This document shows, in pieces, positions 1 through 8,087 of a stretch of DNA of 56,207 nucleotides (position 1 is its first letter; every line of letters begins with the position of its first letter). The stretch is from Bacillota bacterium (GTDB lineage: Bacteria > Bacillota_I > Bacilli_A > ML615J-28 > CAG-698). The notes under the pieces are model-generated. The model was not told the DNA's origin, did not search any database, and was given only the letters and a program-made list of their open reading frames with translations. Both the position numbers and the translations under genes were made by a program. The DNA is taken from assembly GCA_023410025.1 (NCBI GenBank), contig JAEYQM010000090.1, forward strand, positions 1 through 56,207. The letters are read 5' to 3'.

Positions 1-12
1 ATAATATTGCAT
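1..12 (-). CDS. start of a downstream gene, probable toxin-immunity gene (partial)
   Basis: An ATG at 10-12 on the minus strand is preceded by a good ribosome binding site (AAAGGAG, 22-28), which itself sits just after the stop of the toxin-like tail. Only four codons (M-Q-Y-Y) lie in the window. In polymorphic toxin loci the gene directly downstream of the toxin tail is usually its immunity protein; that role is inferred from position only. Confidence 0.5.
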
Positions 13-29
13 AATAAATTTCTCCTTTA

Positions 30-1435
30 TCAGAATGGCTTAAATATACCAAATATTTCTATTATATCAGGTCGAGCATAATATGCATTAACCTCAGTAG
101 TAAATTGATAAAAGCTTGTTGCACTTCTCGCCGCATCCACCATGGCGACATCATAAAGTCTATGCCATGCTTGATATCCCATATGTCCTTCTTTTGTAAT
201 TGCTTGAACAATTAAATTGGGATCATTTCTACTTATTTGACCAGCTAATGCTGGATTTCTAGCAATTTGCCCCTCCATTTGTCTAGTAATAACATGATGT
301 TTTTGACCTTCTCTAATCGCATCATCTATTAATTCTCCACCGCAAGCATTGTGTACTAAAATTCCTTCTTCACCTACATAGTAAGTATGATAATCTTCTA
401 CTTCAAAATTGTATGTAATTATTGGTTCATCTAAATCTTCAGTTTCTACCTTAGTAATTATACCATTTTTTCCATTAGATAACAATACTTTATGTCCAAC
501 TTTCAAGTTTCCTGCTGCTACCCATTGTCCTTGATAATCTTTGCTTTCACGGCATTCAAAATTAATGACAGGCGTTCCTTCTGCATTTAAAATATAGAAA
601 GGATGTTCTGGAGTACAAATTATAGGCTCGTTATCATCAATTTGCACCGAAGTTGTACGATTGGTCTGATTTCTAAATAATCTAACTACTTCTTTATAAT
701 CACTATTTCCTGTATCTTCGTTAAATGATAAAACTTTATCTCCAACTTCTACGTCTTCAATTTTTTTATAACCATCTTCAGTTAAAATAAGCGTACCTGC
801 TTTAAAACATTTTGGCGTAAGAGCTTGACTAATTCCAAATGAAATAAGTGCAGTCGCCATTAAAATTTCTAATGATTGAGCCAAGTTTTGATTAATATAA
901 TTATCATACGGTTTAAAGAAACTATTTCCTTGCTTCATACTTTTTATTCCAGCAATTATACCACCTATTGTTAGTGTGACTTTCCAGGATAGAAATGCCA
1001 TCATAAACGTTGGTGCAAATGCAGTACATATTATTGCTACAACTAAAGCAATTGCAAATAAAGTAACAGCAACAATTTCTCCTAATGTACTACCCCAAAA
1101 TCTCTTCCATGTAACACCCCAAAAGTATTTCCATTTATTTAATTGTGGTGGATCATATACAAGTGGAATACTTTTTTCTATATTATAACCTTTACTATAA
1201 ATATTTATTGTATTTGTTGTTGTTACTCCATATGAATAAATACCATATATTTCACCATTATTTGATAATATACTTTCTGGATCAATAGAGTTAATGTATT
1301 GTTTAGTAACTGGTGAGTAATATCTTCCATCAATATAATATAGACCAGTTTCATTATCATAATATTGACTTTTCCATCTAAAAGGATTACTAGCACCAAC
1401 TCCATATTTATCATAAACTATGGTACATTTTCCCC
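30..1435 (-). pseudogene. orphan Rhs/polymorphic-toxin C-terminal tail (Rhs core + HINT + nuclease-like domain), 5' truncated
   Basis: One open frame runs from just below an in-frame TAG (about 1436-1438) to a TGA at 30-32. Its first part, above 1004, encodes a typical Rhs-repeat-associated core: the NPFRWKSQYYD and ETGLYYIDGRYY motifs, then an INSIDP stretch. A hydrophobic segment follows around 1010-1075. Numbering from the ATG at 1004, a HINT (intein-like) domain spans about residues 64-220, with C66, a TPEH motif (131-134) and a terminal HN (218-219), consistent with an autocleaving pretoxin domain. The last ~100 residues carry a KHHV motif (235-238), NDPNLIV, and a GH-x4-WH pair (H274, H281). 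This suggests an HNH/endonuclease VII-type toxin, but the family is not certain. No ATG, GTG or TTG with a ribosome binding site lies at the 5' end, and the ATG at 1004 has none either. Nothing Rhs-like is visible upstream of the stop. It is probably a silent cassette or the remnant of a larger toxin gene. Confidence 0.8.
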
Positions 1436-1604
1436 TATCCCCAATTGTTATATTTTAATGGTTAAAATAACATTGTCTTTATATTGTGAAATTTATATTA
1501 ACTTTTATCATTATGCAAAGAATTTTATGATGATTAAAATATTATATATATTTTTTACCATGGAACCATAAAATATTTTAAAGAGCTTATAATTATTACA
1601 GAAT

Positions 1605-1645
1605 TTTAAAAAAGTTATTAACTGATGTTAATCAATTAATAACTT
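1605..1645 (-). terminator. intrinsic terminator after dnaJ
   Basis: A 10-bp stem (AAGTTATTAA at 1612-1621 with TTAATAACTT at 1636-1645) lies just past the dnaJ stop. On the minus strand it is followed by a T-run, so it should end the hrcA-grpE-dnaK-dnaJ transcript. The AT-rich 1440-1600 stretch beyond it shows no gene. Confidence 0.75.
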
Positions 1646-1653
1646 CTTTTTAA

Positions 1654-2763
1654 CTATTTGGAAGAAAAGAATTTCTTTAGTTTTGCAAATAATGTACTTG
1701 ATGTTTCATTTGTCTTACTTAACTTAACGAATATATCTCTTTGTTCATTAGTTAATTTTTGTGGAGTAACAATTAGAACTGTAATATATTGATTACCAGT
1801 TTGATTAGTTCTTCCATTTGTAATTCCTTTACCAGCAAGTTTAAATACTGTACCTGTTTGTGTACCAGCAGGCATTTTTACAATACTTTTTCCATGGATT
1901 GTTGGAACTTCAATATTATCACCAAGGGCAGCTTGTGAGAATGTAATTGGAACTTCAAGAATAATATCCAAACCATTTCTTTCAAAGAATTCATGTTTTG
2001 CAACACTTACTTCAATGTATAAATCTCCACTTAAACCACCATTGATACCTGCTTCACCTCTACCAGGTAAAGTTAGTGTTTGACCATCTTCAACCCCTGA
2101 AGGAATTCTAAATTTAATTGGACTAGTTTTACGAATTCTTCCTTCACCATGGCAGGTATTACATTTATTTTTAATTTTATTACCTTTACCATTACATTCT
2201 GAACATGTTGTTTCTGTTTGTACTCTACCAAATATACTATTTTGAACTACAGTAACTCGACCAGATCCATGACATCTCTTACATACTTCAACGTCATCTT
2301 TTGATTGAGCACCTGTACCACTACAATCATGGCATGTATCTAATTTTGTAACATTAATTTCTTTTTCAACACCAAAACATGCATCTTCAAAACTAAGGTT
2401 AATTGACACTTTAAGATTTTTACCACGGATTGGACCGTTTTTTGATTGAGTTCTTCCTCCACCAAAGAATGATGAGAAGATATCTTCAAATCCACCGAAT
2501 CCTCCGCCACCAAAATCAAAGCCACCAAAACCAGAACCCATATTAGGGCCTTCATGACCAAATTGATTGTATTGTTCACGCTTTTGAGGGTCGCTTAAAA
2601 CATCATAAGCTTCTTGTACCTCTTTAAATTTATCCGAAGCGTCAGGTTCTTTGTTTACATCTGGATGGTATTTTTTTGCAAGTGATCGATAAGCCTTTTT
2701 AATATCATCATCACTAGCATCTTTACTTATACCTAACACCTCATAATAATCTCTTTTGGCCAT
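1654..2763 (-). CDS. dnaJ: chaperone protein DnaJ (Hsp40)
   Basis: Cytosolic co-chaperone that delivers unfolded substrates to DnaK and stimulates its ATPase. The 369-residue protein has the full class I layout. A J-domain with the HPD motif occupies residues 1-70, followed by a Gly/Phe-rich linker. A zinc region contains four CxxCxGxG repeats (CHDCSGTG, CKRCHGSG, CSECNGKG, CNTCHGEG), and the C-terminal substrate-binding domains follow. It is the last gene of the heat-shock operon, 19 bp behind dnaK, and is followed by a terminator. Length and motifs are ordinary for the family. Confidence 0.98.
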   Translation of the reverse strand: MAKRDYYEVLGISKDASDDDIKKAYRSLAKKYHPDVNKEPDASDKFKEVQEAYDVLSDPQKREQYNQFGHEGPNMGSGFGGFDFGGGGFGGFEDIFSSFFGGGRTQSKNGPIRGKNLKVSINLSFEDACFGVEKEINVTKLDTCHDCSGTGAQSKDDVEVCKRCHGSGRVTVVQNSIFGRVQTETTCSECNGKGNKIKNKCNTCHGEGRIRKTSPIKFRIPSGVEDGQTLTLPGRGEAGINGGLSGDLYIEVSVAKHEFFERNGLDIILEVPITFSQAALGDNIEVPTIHGKSIVKMPAGTQTGTVFKLAGKGITNGRTNQTGNQYITVLIVTPQKLTNEQRDIFVKLSKTNETSSTLFAKLKKFFSSK

Positions 2764-2782
2764 ATTTAAACCCCTATCCTAA

Positions 2783-4597
2783 TTATTTAACATCAGTAAA
2801 TTCAGCGTCAACTACATCATCATCTTGATTATTTGTATTATTGCCTTGGTTAGCTTTTTGAGCCTTTTCATATGCTCTCATAGCTACGTTTTGACTTGCT
2901 TTGGCTAATTCATCCTTTTTAACTTTTATTTGATCAAAATCATTTTTATCTAATGCTTTTTGTAATTCTTCAATCTTTGCATTAATATCATTCTTTTCAG
3001 ATTCAGTTACTTCAGCACCTAAATCTTCAATTGATTTTTTAACTCCAAATATAATTTGTTCAGCTTCATTCTTTAAATCAGCTTCTTCTTTACGTTTCTT
3101 ATCTGCTTCTGCGTTTTCTTCAGCTTCCCTAACCATTCTCTTTATTTCTTCATCAGTTAAGCCAGAACCATTTTGAATAGTGATGTTTTGGCTCTTACCA
3201 GTTCCTAAGTCCTTAGCACTTACTGTTACGATACCATTAGCATCAATATCAAATGTAACTTCAATTTGAGGAACACCACGTGGTGCAAGAGGAATATTAC
3301 CTAATTGGAAACGACCTAATGTCTTATTATCAGATGCCATTGGTCTTTCACCTTGTAATACATGGATATCTACAGCTGGTTGATTATCTTGAGCTGTTGA
3401 GAAGATTTGTGATTTTGAAGTAGGGATTGTTGTATTTCTTTCGATTAATTTAGTAAATACACCACCTAAAGTTTCAATACCTAATGAAAGTGGAGTAACG
3501 TCTAATAATAATACGTCTTTAACATCACCTTTTAATACTCCGGCTTGAATTGCTGCACCCATTGCAACTACTTCATCTGGGTTAACACCTTTATTAGGTT
3601 CTTTACCTAATTCACGTCTTACTAATTCTTGTACTGCAGGAATTCTTGTAGATCCACCAACTAACAATACTTGGTCAATGTCTCTTGGTGTCATCTTAGC
3701 ATCGCTTAATGCACGACGAACTGGAGCAGTTGTTCTTTCTACTAAATGATGAGTTAATTCTTCAAATTTAGCTCTCGTAAGAGTTGTATTTAAGTGAACT
3801 GGTCCAGCTACACCCATAGAAATAAATGGTAACGAAATTTCAGATTTTGTAACTCCTGATAATTCTTTCTTAGCCTTTTCAGCAGCATCTTTTAATCTTT
3901 GCATTGCCATTTTATCTTTACTTAAATCAATTCCTTCTTGTTTCTTGAATTCAGAAACTAAGTAGTTTATTACAACTTCATCAAAGTCATCTCCACCAAG
4001 TTTATTATCTCCGGCAGTTGAAATAACTTCAAATGTTCCATCAGCAAGTGATAGGATAGAAACGTCAAATGTTCCTCCACCTAAGTCAAATACTAATACT
4101 GTATGTTCTTTATCAGTTTTATCAATACCATATGCAAGTGCAGCTGCAGTTGGTTCATTGATAATTCTCTTAACATCTAATCCAGCAATACGACCAGCAT
4201 CTTTAGTTGCTTGACGTTGTGCATCATTGAAATATGCAGGAACTGTAATAACTGCTTCAGTTACTTTTGTTCCTAAATAAGCCTCAGCTGTAGCTTTTAA
4301 GTTTTGAAGAATCATTGCTGAGATTTCTTGTGGTGAATATTGTTTTCCATTTACTGTTACTCTTTCATTAGTACCCATTAATCTTTTGATTGATGCTACT
4401 GTATTAAGGTTAGTAATTGCTTGACGTTTTGCAATATCACCAACAAAAATTTCACCATCTTTGAATGATACAACTGATGGAGTAGTTCTTCCTCCTTCAG
4501 CATTTGCGATAACTTTAACTTCGCCACCTTCCATAACAGCGACGCATGAATTTGTTGTACCTAAGTCAATACCTATAATTTTACTCATTTTTTTCAT
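2783..4597 (-). CDS. dnaK: chaperone protein DnaK (Hsp70)
   Basis: ATP-dependent cytosolic Hsp70, working with DnaJ and GrpE. The 604-residue protein has the N-terminal nucleotide-binding signature IGIDLGTTNS, the second Hsp70 signature VFDLGGGTFDVS, and the substrate-binding domain with DVTPLSLGIETLGG. It ends in an acidic, Asn/Gln-containing tail. The start overlaps the end of grpE by 17 bp. Two ATGs are possible, at 4597 and 4588 (giving MSKIIGID, the usual family start), and both have an AAGGA-type ribosome binding site. It belongs to the CIRCE-controlled operon. Confidence 0.98.
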   Translation of the reverse strand: MKKMSKIIGIDLGTTNSCVAVMEGGEVKVIANAEGGRTTPSVVSFKDGEIFVGDIAKRQAITNLNTVASIKRLMGTNERVTVNGKQYSPQEISAMILQNLKATAEAYLGTKVTEAVITVPAYFNDAQRQATKDAGRIAGLDVKRIINEPTAAALAYGIDKTDKEHTVLVFDLGGGTFDVSILSLADGTFEVISTAGDNKLGGDDFDEVVINYLVSEFKKQEGIDLSKDKMAMQRLKDAAEKAKKELSGVTKSEISLPFISMGVAGPVHLNTTLTRAKFEELTHHLVERTTAPVRRALSDAKMTPRDIDQVLLVGGSTRIPAVQELVRRELGKEPNKGVNPDEVVAMGAAIQAGVLKGDVKDVLLLDVTPLSLGIETLGGVFTKLIERNTTIPTSKSQIFSTAQDNQPAVDIHVLQGERPMASDNKTLGRFQLGNIPLAPRGVPQIEVTFDIDANGIVTVSAKDLGTGKSQNITIQNGSGLTDEEIKRMVREAEENAEADKKRKEEADLKNEAEQIIFGVKKSIEDLGAEVTESEKNDINAKIEELQKALDKNDFDQIKVKKDELAKASQNVAMRAYEKAQKANQGNNTNNQDDDVVDAEFTDVK

Positions 4598-5144
4598 TTC
4601 CTTCCTTTTTTTGATTTACTTTTACTAGACTCGCTCTTAATAAACGATCCTTATACATATATCCAGTTTGCATTTCTTGCAAAATAATATTTTCTTCTTT
4701 AGTTTCATCCCAATCAGTTTCAATAGCATGATGATAATTAGGATCAAATTTTGCATTTTGTGTATTAATCTTTTTAATTCCTTCTTTTTCAAGAATTTGT
4801 TTTAGATTATCATTAATCATTCTAAAACCAAATAAATAATTATTTAATTTATCATCTTCAGTTTTTGTGTTTACGGCTTTATCAAAAATATCAACTACAG
4901 AAATCATCTCTTCAAATAAAGAAAAATACATGTACTTTCTTTCTTTTATTCTTTCTTCATTAGTTCTCTTTTTATAATTTTCAAAGTCAGCTAAAACTCT
5001 TAAATAAGAATTTGTTACTTTAGTCAATTCATCTTGCTCAGTTTCTTTATTTACCGCATCTATTTCTTCAACTAATTCTTCCTTAATTTCAGTGTTTTCT
5101 TGACTTGCTTCTTCTTCACGATAACGATTATTCTCTTTAGACAT
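4581..5144 (-). CDS. grpE: nucleotide exchange factor GrpE
   Basis: Releases ADP from DnaK. The 187-residue protein has the usual design: an acidic, disordered N-terminus, a long helical region (about residues 40-110) and a C-terminal beta domain containing the FDPNYHHAI-type signature (the conserved P-x-x-H-x-A pattern) and the VxPDRLLRAS-like YKDRLLRASLVKV end. The second of two adjacent ATGs (5144) is preferred because AGGAGG lies 6 bp before it; the first is too close. It sits between hrcA and dnaK with overlapping or near-touching ends. Confidence 0.95.
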   Translation of the reverse strand: MSKENNRYREEEASQENTEIKEELVEEIDAVNKETEQDELTKVTNSYLRVLADFENYKKRTNEERIKERKYMYFSLFEEMISVVDIFDKAVNTKTEDDKLNNYLFGFRMINDNLKQILEKEGIKKINTQNAKFDPNYHHAIETDWDETKEENIILQEMQTGYMYKDRLLRASLVKVNQKKEGNEKNE

Positions 5145-5153
5145 CATTTCCTC

Positions 5154-6167
5154 CTATAATTTTTTGATATTACTTGCAATATATTTAAGTAATGGGATTA
5201 CTTTGTGATATTCCATTCTTGTTGGTCCAATGACTGCTATGGCACCTTTTTCACCATAGTCATTCTCAAAGGGAACAGAGATAATTGTACAATCTTCCAT
5301 TGCCTTAATTTCATTTTCCTGTCCTATTTTTACAGTTATGCCATTAGATGAAAGATTAATAACTTTTAATATTTCTTTACGTTCCATTACATCAAGTAAT
5401 TCTTTTACCCTGTTAACATCATGAAATTCAGGTTGTGATAATATATTAGTTTTTCCGGAAAGAAAATACTTATCCTGTACCATGTCTGAAAATGTTCTAA
5501 CTAATATTCCAACTAATTCATCATAATAATCAACTTGTTTTAATAATTCTTGTTCATGAAATTTATTCTTTAAGACTGAGTCAATTTCCGAAATAGCGCA
5601 ATCATATAAAATATCATTTAAAAGATTTACGACCTTTTCAATGTCATGAACACTAATTTCTTCAGGTATAATAATTTTTTTACTTTCAACATATCCTTGG
5701 TCAGTAACCATCAAAATAACAGCTAAACGTTCATTTAATGAAACCAGCTGTAATTTCTTTATTTTTGAATTATATGCTGACCCACCAAGAACAACTGATG
5801 CATAATTTGTTAGATCAGTTACCAAAGCCATGGATTTTTTTACAGCGTGTTCTTTATTAAAAGATTCCCGTTCAAATATTTCATCAATTAGAGGAAATAA
5901 ATCATTATCATTTCTTATATTATTGTTTTCAATAATATCTCTTACATAAACACGATAACCTTCTTCAGAAGGAACTCTTCCGCTTGATGTATGGGTTTTA
6001 AGTAACAATCCTAAATTTTCTAGTTCAGCCATATCATTGCGAATTGTTGCTGAAGAGTAGTTAAACTCAGGAAGGGAAGCAAGAAATTTAGAACCAACAG
6101 GTTCATTAGTTCTAACATATTCTTCTATGATAGCTTTCAATATTTTCTTTTGTCTTGAAGTAATCAT
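5154..6167 (-). CDS. hrcA: heat-inducible transcription repressor HrcA
   Basis: Represses class I heat-shock genes by binding CIRCE operators. The 337-residue protein opens with the typical winged-helix region (TSRQKKILKAIIEEY, then VGSKFL and SSATIRNDMAELE) followed by the GAF-like and inserted dimerisation parts. An in-frame TTG or ATG further up (to 6197) is possible. However, that stretch contains the ribosome binding site (GGAGG, 6172-6176) and half of an operator, so the ATG at 6167 is taken as the start. It is the first gene of its own operon, so autoregulation is expected. Confidence 0.97.
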   Translation of the reverse strand: MITSRQKKILKAIIEEYVRTNEPVGSKFLASLPEFNYSSATIRNDMAELENLGLLLKTHTSSGRVPSEEGYRVYVRDIIENNNIRNDNDLFPLIDEIFERESFNKEHAVKKSMALVTDLTNYASVVLGGSAYNSKIKKLQLVSLNERLAVILMVTDQGYVESKKIIIPEEISVHDIEKVVNLLNDILYDCAISEIDSVLKNKFHEQELLKQVDYYDELVGILVRTFSDMVQDKYFLSGKTNILSQPEFHDVNRVKELLDVMERKEILKVINLSSNGITVKIGQENEIKAMEDCTIISVPFENDYGEKGAIAVIGPTRMEYHKVIPLLKYIASNIKKL

Positions 6168-6177
6168 ACATCCTCCT

Positions 6178-6204
6178 TTAGCAATCTTATTCAACAACTG
6201 CTAA
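6178..6204 (-). promoter_or_regulatory. CIRCE-like operator, promoter-distal copy
   Basis: Read on the minus strand this is TTAGCAGTT, nine bases, GATTGCTAA. The known CIRCE consensus is TTAGCACTC-N9-GAGTGCTAA, giving 7 of 9 and 8 of 9 matches with the exact 9-bp spacer. It lies between the -10 box and the hrcA ribosome binding site and overlaps the edge of the latter. Confidence 0.75.
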
Positions 6205-6205
6205 T

Positions 6206-6234
6206 ATTATACTTTATTATTTTAGCACTGTCAA
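6206..6234 (-). promoter_or_regulatory. sigma-A promoter of hrcA-grpE-dnaK-dnaJ
   Basis: Perfect TTGACA (6229-6234) and TATAAT (6206-6211) boxes separated by 17 bp on the minus strand. The -35 box lies inside the upstream CIRCE-like repeat, so HrcA bound there would exclude RNA polymerase. Confidence 0.9.
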
Positions 6235-6248
6235 CTATTTATTGCTAA
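6222..6248 (-). promoter_or_regulatory. CIRCE-like operator, promoter-overlapping copy
   Basis: TTAGCACTG, nine bases, TATTGCTAA (plus-strand reading). The left half matches CIRCE 8 of 9; the right half is degenerate (TTGCTAA kept). It covers the -35 box of the hrcA promoter. Confidence 0.75.
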
Positions 6249-6324
6249 TTTTTTTAAAAAATTTTTACATTACTTATTATTTAAATTTCTAGTTTAAATA
6301 TACAATATCTAAAATATTAGCAAT

Positions 6325-6362
6325 AAAAAAATACTTTTCTTAAAAAAGAAAAGTATTTTTTT
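6325..6362 (-). terminator. intrinsic terminator after the AlkD-like gene
   Basis: A long AT-rich hairpin (AAATACTTTTCT paired with AGAAAAGTATTT around a short A-rich loop) with T/A runs on both sides. It lies just past the stop at 6370 and upstream of the hrcA promoter, so it insulates the two units. Confidence 0.8.
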
Positions 6363-6369
6363 AACAATA

Positions 6370-7077
6370 CTATTTAATTCGCAAAAGTTTAACTTGCTTT
6401 TTTTGTTCATCACTTACTTGAAAGGAATCACAAATTTTACTAATTGCTTTGTTATGGGTAAATTTATCAAGTCTTCCATCAAAATAAGTAATTATTTCAC
6501 CAGGAAACTTAATAAATGCCATAGCAACAAGCCATGCAACGCCCATTTTAACATAATAAGCCTCAAATTTCACCTCTACTGCGTTTTTTATAACATCACC
6601 TATAAACTTACGTTCTAAATAATAAGATAGCACAAGAACAATTCCAAATCTAATGACATATTCTTTATTAGATGCTAGGCATTTTTCAACAAATTGTAAT
6701 CCTTTATCAATATTCTTTTTAAAACCTTTACACCATTGAGCAACACAATCACAGATTGACCAACTATCAATTTCATAAACAAATTCATTCAAATAATTAA
6801 TCATTAAATCAAAATCTTTAATTTGGGAAATAACAAGACCTTTAATCATTTTCTCTTCATGATATACTGGATTAATTTTTAAAAAAGTCTTATAATCACC
6901 CTTATAAATTTTTTTAGCAAATTCCTTTTGAGTTGGAATATTTAAACCAATAAATTTAAAATCACCAGGAGTTAATTGTGAGTTAAATTCAATACTCTTC
7001 TCATTTCGAAAACATAATAAATAGTTACGAAAATCAATAAAACTTTCTTCATTCCAATTATCTCTAATTAATTCCAT
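6370..7077 (-). CDS. DNA alkylation repair protein, AlkD-like
   Basis: Predicted HEAT-like-repeat DNA glycosylase of the AlkC/AlkD superfamily, which removes bulky or cationic alkylated purines. The 235-residue all-helical protein matches the family in length and in its run of helical repeats. Family-like segments include the early G-[LI]-x-x-P pattern (GLNIPTQKEFAKK), the WSICDCVAQW region around residues 105-115 and the late GVAWLVAMAF helix. It appears to be a single-gene unit with its own terminator. I did not verify the catalytic aspartate by alignment. Confidence 0.85.
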   Translation of the reverse strand: MELIRDNWNEESFIDFRNYLLCFRNEKSIEFNSQLTPGDFKFIGLNIPTQKEFAKKIYKGDYKTFLKINPVYHEEKMIKGLVISQIKDFDLMINYLNEFVYEIDSWSICDCVAQWCKGFKKNIDKGLQFVEKCLASNKEYVIRFGIVLVLSYYLERKFIGDVIKNAVEVKFEAYYVKMGVAWLVAMAFIKFPGEIITYFDGRLDKFTHNKAISKICDSFQVSDEQKKQVKLLRIK

Positions 7078-7113
7078 TTCTATACCTATTAAATCCCTTC
7101 AAAATATTTTAAT

Positions 7114-7734
7114 TTATTTGATTCTTAGTAAGTATTTGTTTGTAGCTTTTTCGTGACTTAGTGTTGTTGGTTGATCATGACCAGGATATAAAATAAAGTC
7201 ATCTTTTAATTTCTTTAGTTTTTCTAATGATTTTTGCATACTATAAGAACTTGCTGAATAAAGGTCAGTTCTACCAATATAACCTGCAAATAAAGTATCT
7301 CCTGTAAACATAACATTATCAATTTTAAAACAGATTGAACAATCGGTATGTCCTGGGGTTTCAATTAAACCAATTTTAATACCATCAATTTCAAATCCTT
7401 TTTCAGTTACATATACGTAGTCTTCATGTGGATATACGTATTTAATTGGATTATTTGATAATACTGATTGGTTCTTATTAGGGTCATCTAGTTTTTCTTT
7501 TGCTAACTTATTTGCATGAATTTTTAATCCATAGTATTTTTTCACTTCATCTATATGATAGAAATGGTCAATATGGCCATGAGTTAATAATAAACCAACA
7601 ACCTTAGCACCATTTAAAACTCTTTCAATTTCCTCAATTTTTACACAAGGGTCAATTATTAATGCTTTATTATCAATTATTACAACATAACAATTAGTTT
7701 TATATAATCTCCCTACTAATCTTTCAATTATCAT
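7114..7734 (-). CDS. metallo-beta-lactamase-fold hydrolase (glyoxalase II-like)
   Basis: 206-residue hydrolase with the zinc-binding signature THGHIDH (about residues 51-57), a later histidine in TPGHTDCS, an FTGDTLF motif supplying the bridging aspartate, and the final YPGHDQPT histidine. This is the YqgX/GloB-like branch that hydrolyses thioesters such as lactoylglutathione analogues; the real substrate cannot be read from sequence. It lies between the AlkD-like gene and a PRC-barrel gene with no obvious functional link. Confidence 0.9.
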   Translation of the reverse strand: MIIERLVGRLYKTNCYVVIIDNKALIIDPCVKIEEIERVLNGAKVVGLLLTHGHIDHFYHIDEVKKYYGLKIHANKLAKEKLDDPNKNQSVLSNNPIKYVYPHEDYVYVTEKGFEIDGIKIGLIETPGHTDCSICFKIDNVMFTGDTLFAGYIGRTDLYSASSYSMQKSLEKLKKLKDDFILYPGHDQPTTLSHEKATNKYLLRIK

Positions 7735-7798
7735 TTTTTCACCTCATGTTAGTTATTTTACCTTATAATGAAAAAAAAATAAATTAGTTTGACCTAAT

Positions 7799-8041
7799 TT
7801 ATTTTGAAAATGTTGAAGAGTTAACAATTATTACTTCTCCGCCTATTTTTACTATTTGATCCCATTTGATACTAACTTGATTACTTCCTGTAAAGAAGTT
7901 TAAAAACTTAGAATTCCCATTAACTATAACGGAAGTTATTTTACCACTTAAGTCATCAATTTCTAAATCTGTAACTTTCCCTAATTTAGTACCATCAAGG
8001 ACATTAACAACGTCTTTAGATTGTAAATCATGAAGCAACAT
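7799..8041 (-). CDS. PRC-barrel protein, YlmC/YmxH family
   Basis: An 80-residue single PRC-barrel domain. The LHDLQSKDVVNVLDGTKLG opening, the DLEIDDLSGKI strand and the W-x-x-I-x-K-I-G region are typical of the YlmC/YmxH family. Those proteins are often annotated as sporulation-related in Bacillota, but their molecular role is unclear. Given the other sporulation genes in this window, such a link is plausible here. It is downstream of the yqeG-yqeH-yqeK/rsfS set with a 46-bp gap. Confidence 0.85.
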   Translation of the reverse strand: MLLHDLQSKDVVNVLDGTKLGKVTDLEIDDLSGKITSVIVNGNSKFLNFFTGSNQVSIKWDQIVKIGGEVIIVNSSTFSK

Positions 8042-8087
8042 AAATACACCCCATTAAAGTATATGCACATTGCCCACTTTTTTTACA

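Noticed and set aside
30..1004. Separate complete 324-residue HINT protein starting at the ATG at 1004
   Set aside because: The frame continues upstream through an Rhs core to 1435 and the ATG at 1004 has no ribosome binding site, so a truncated larger gene is the better reading.
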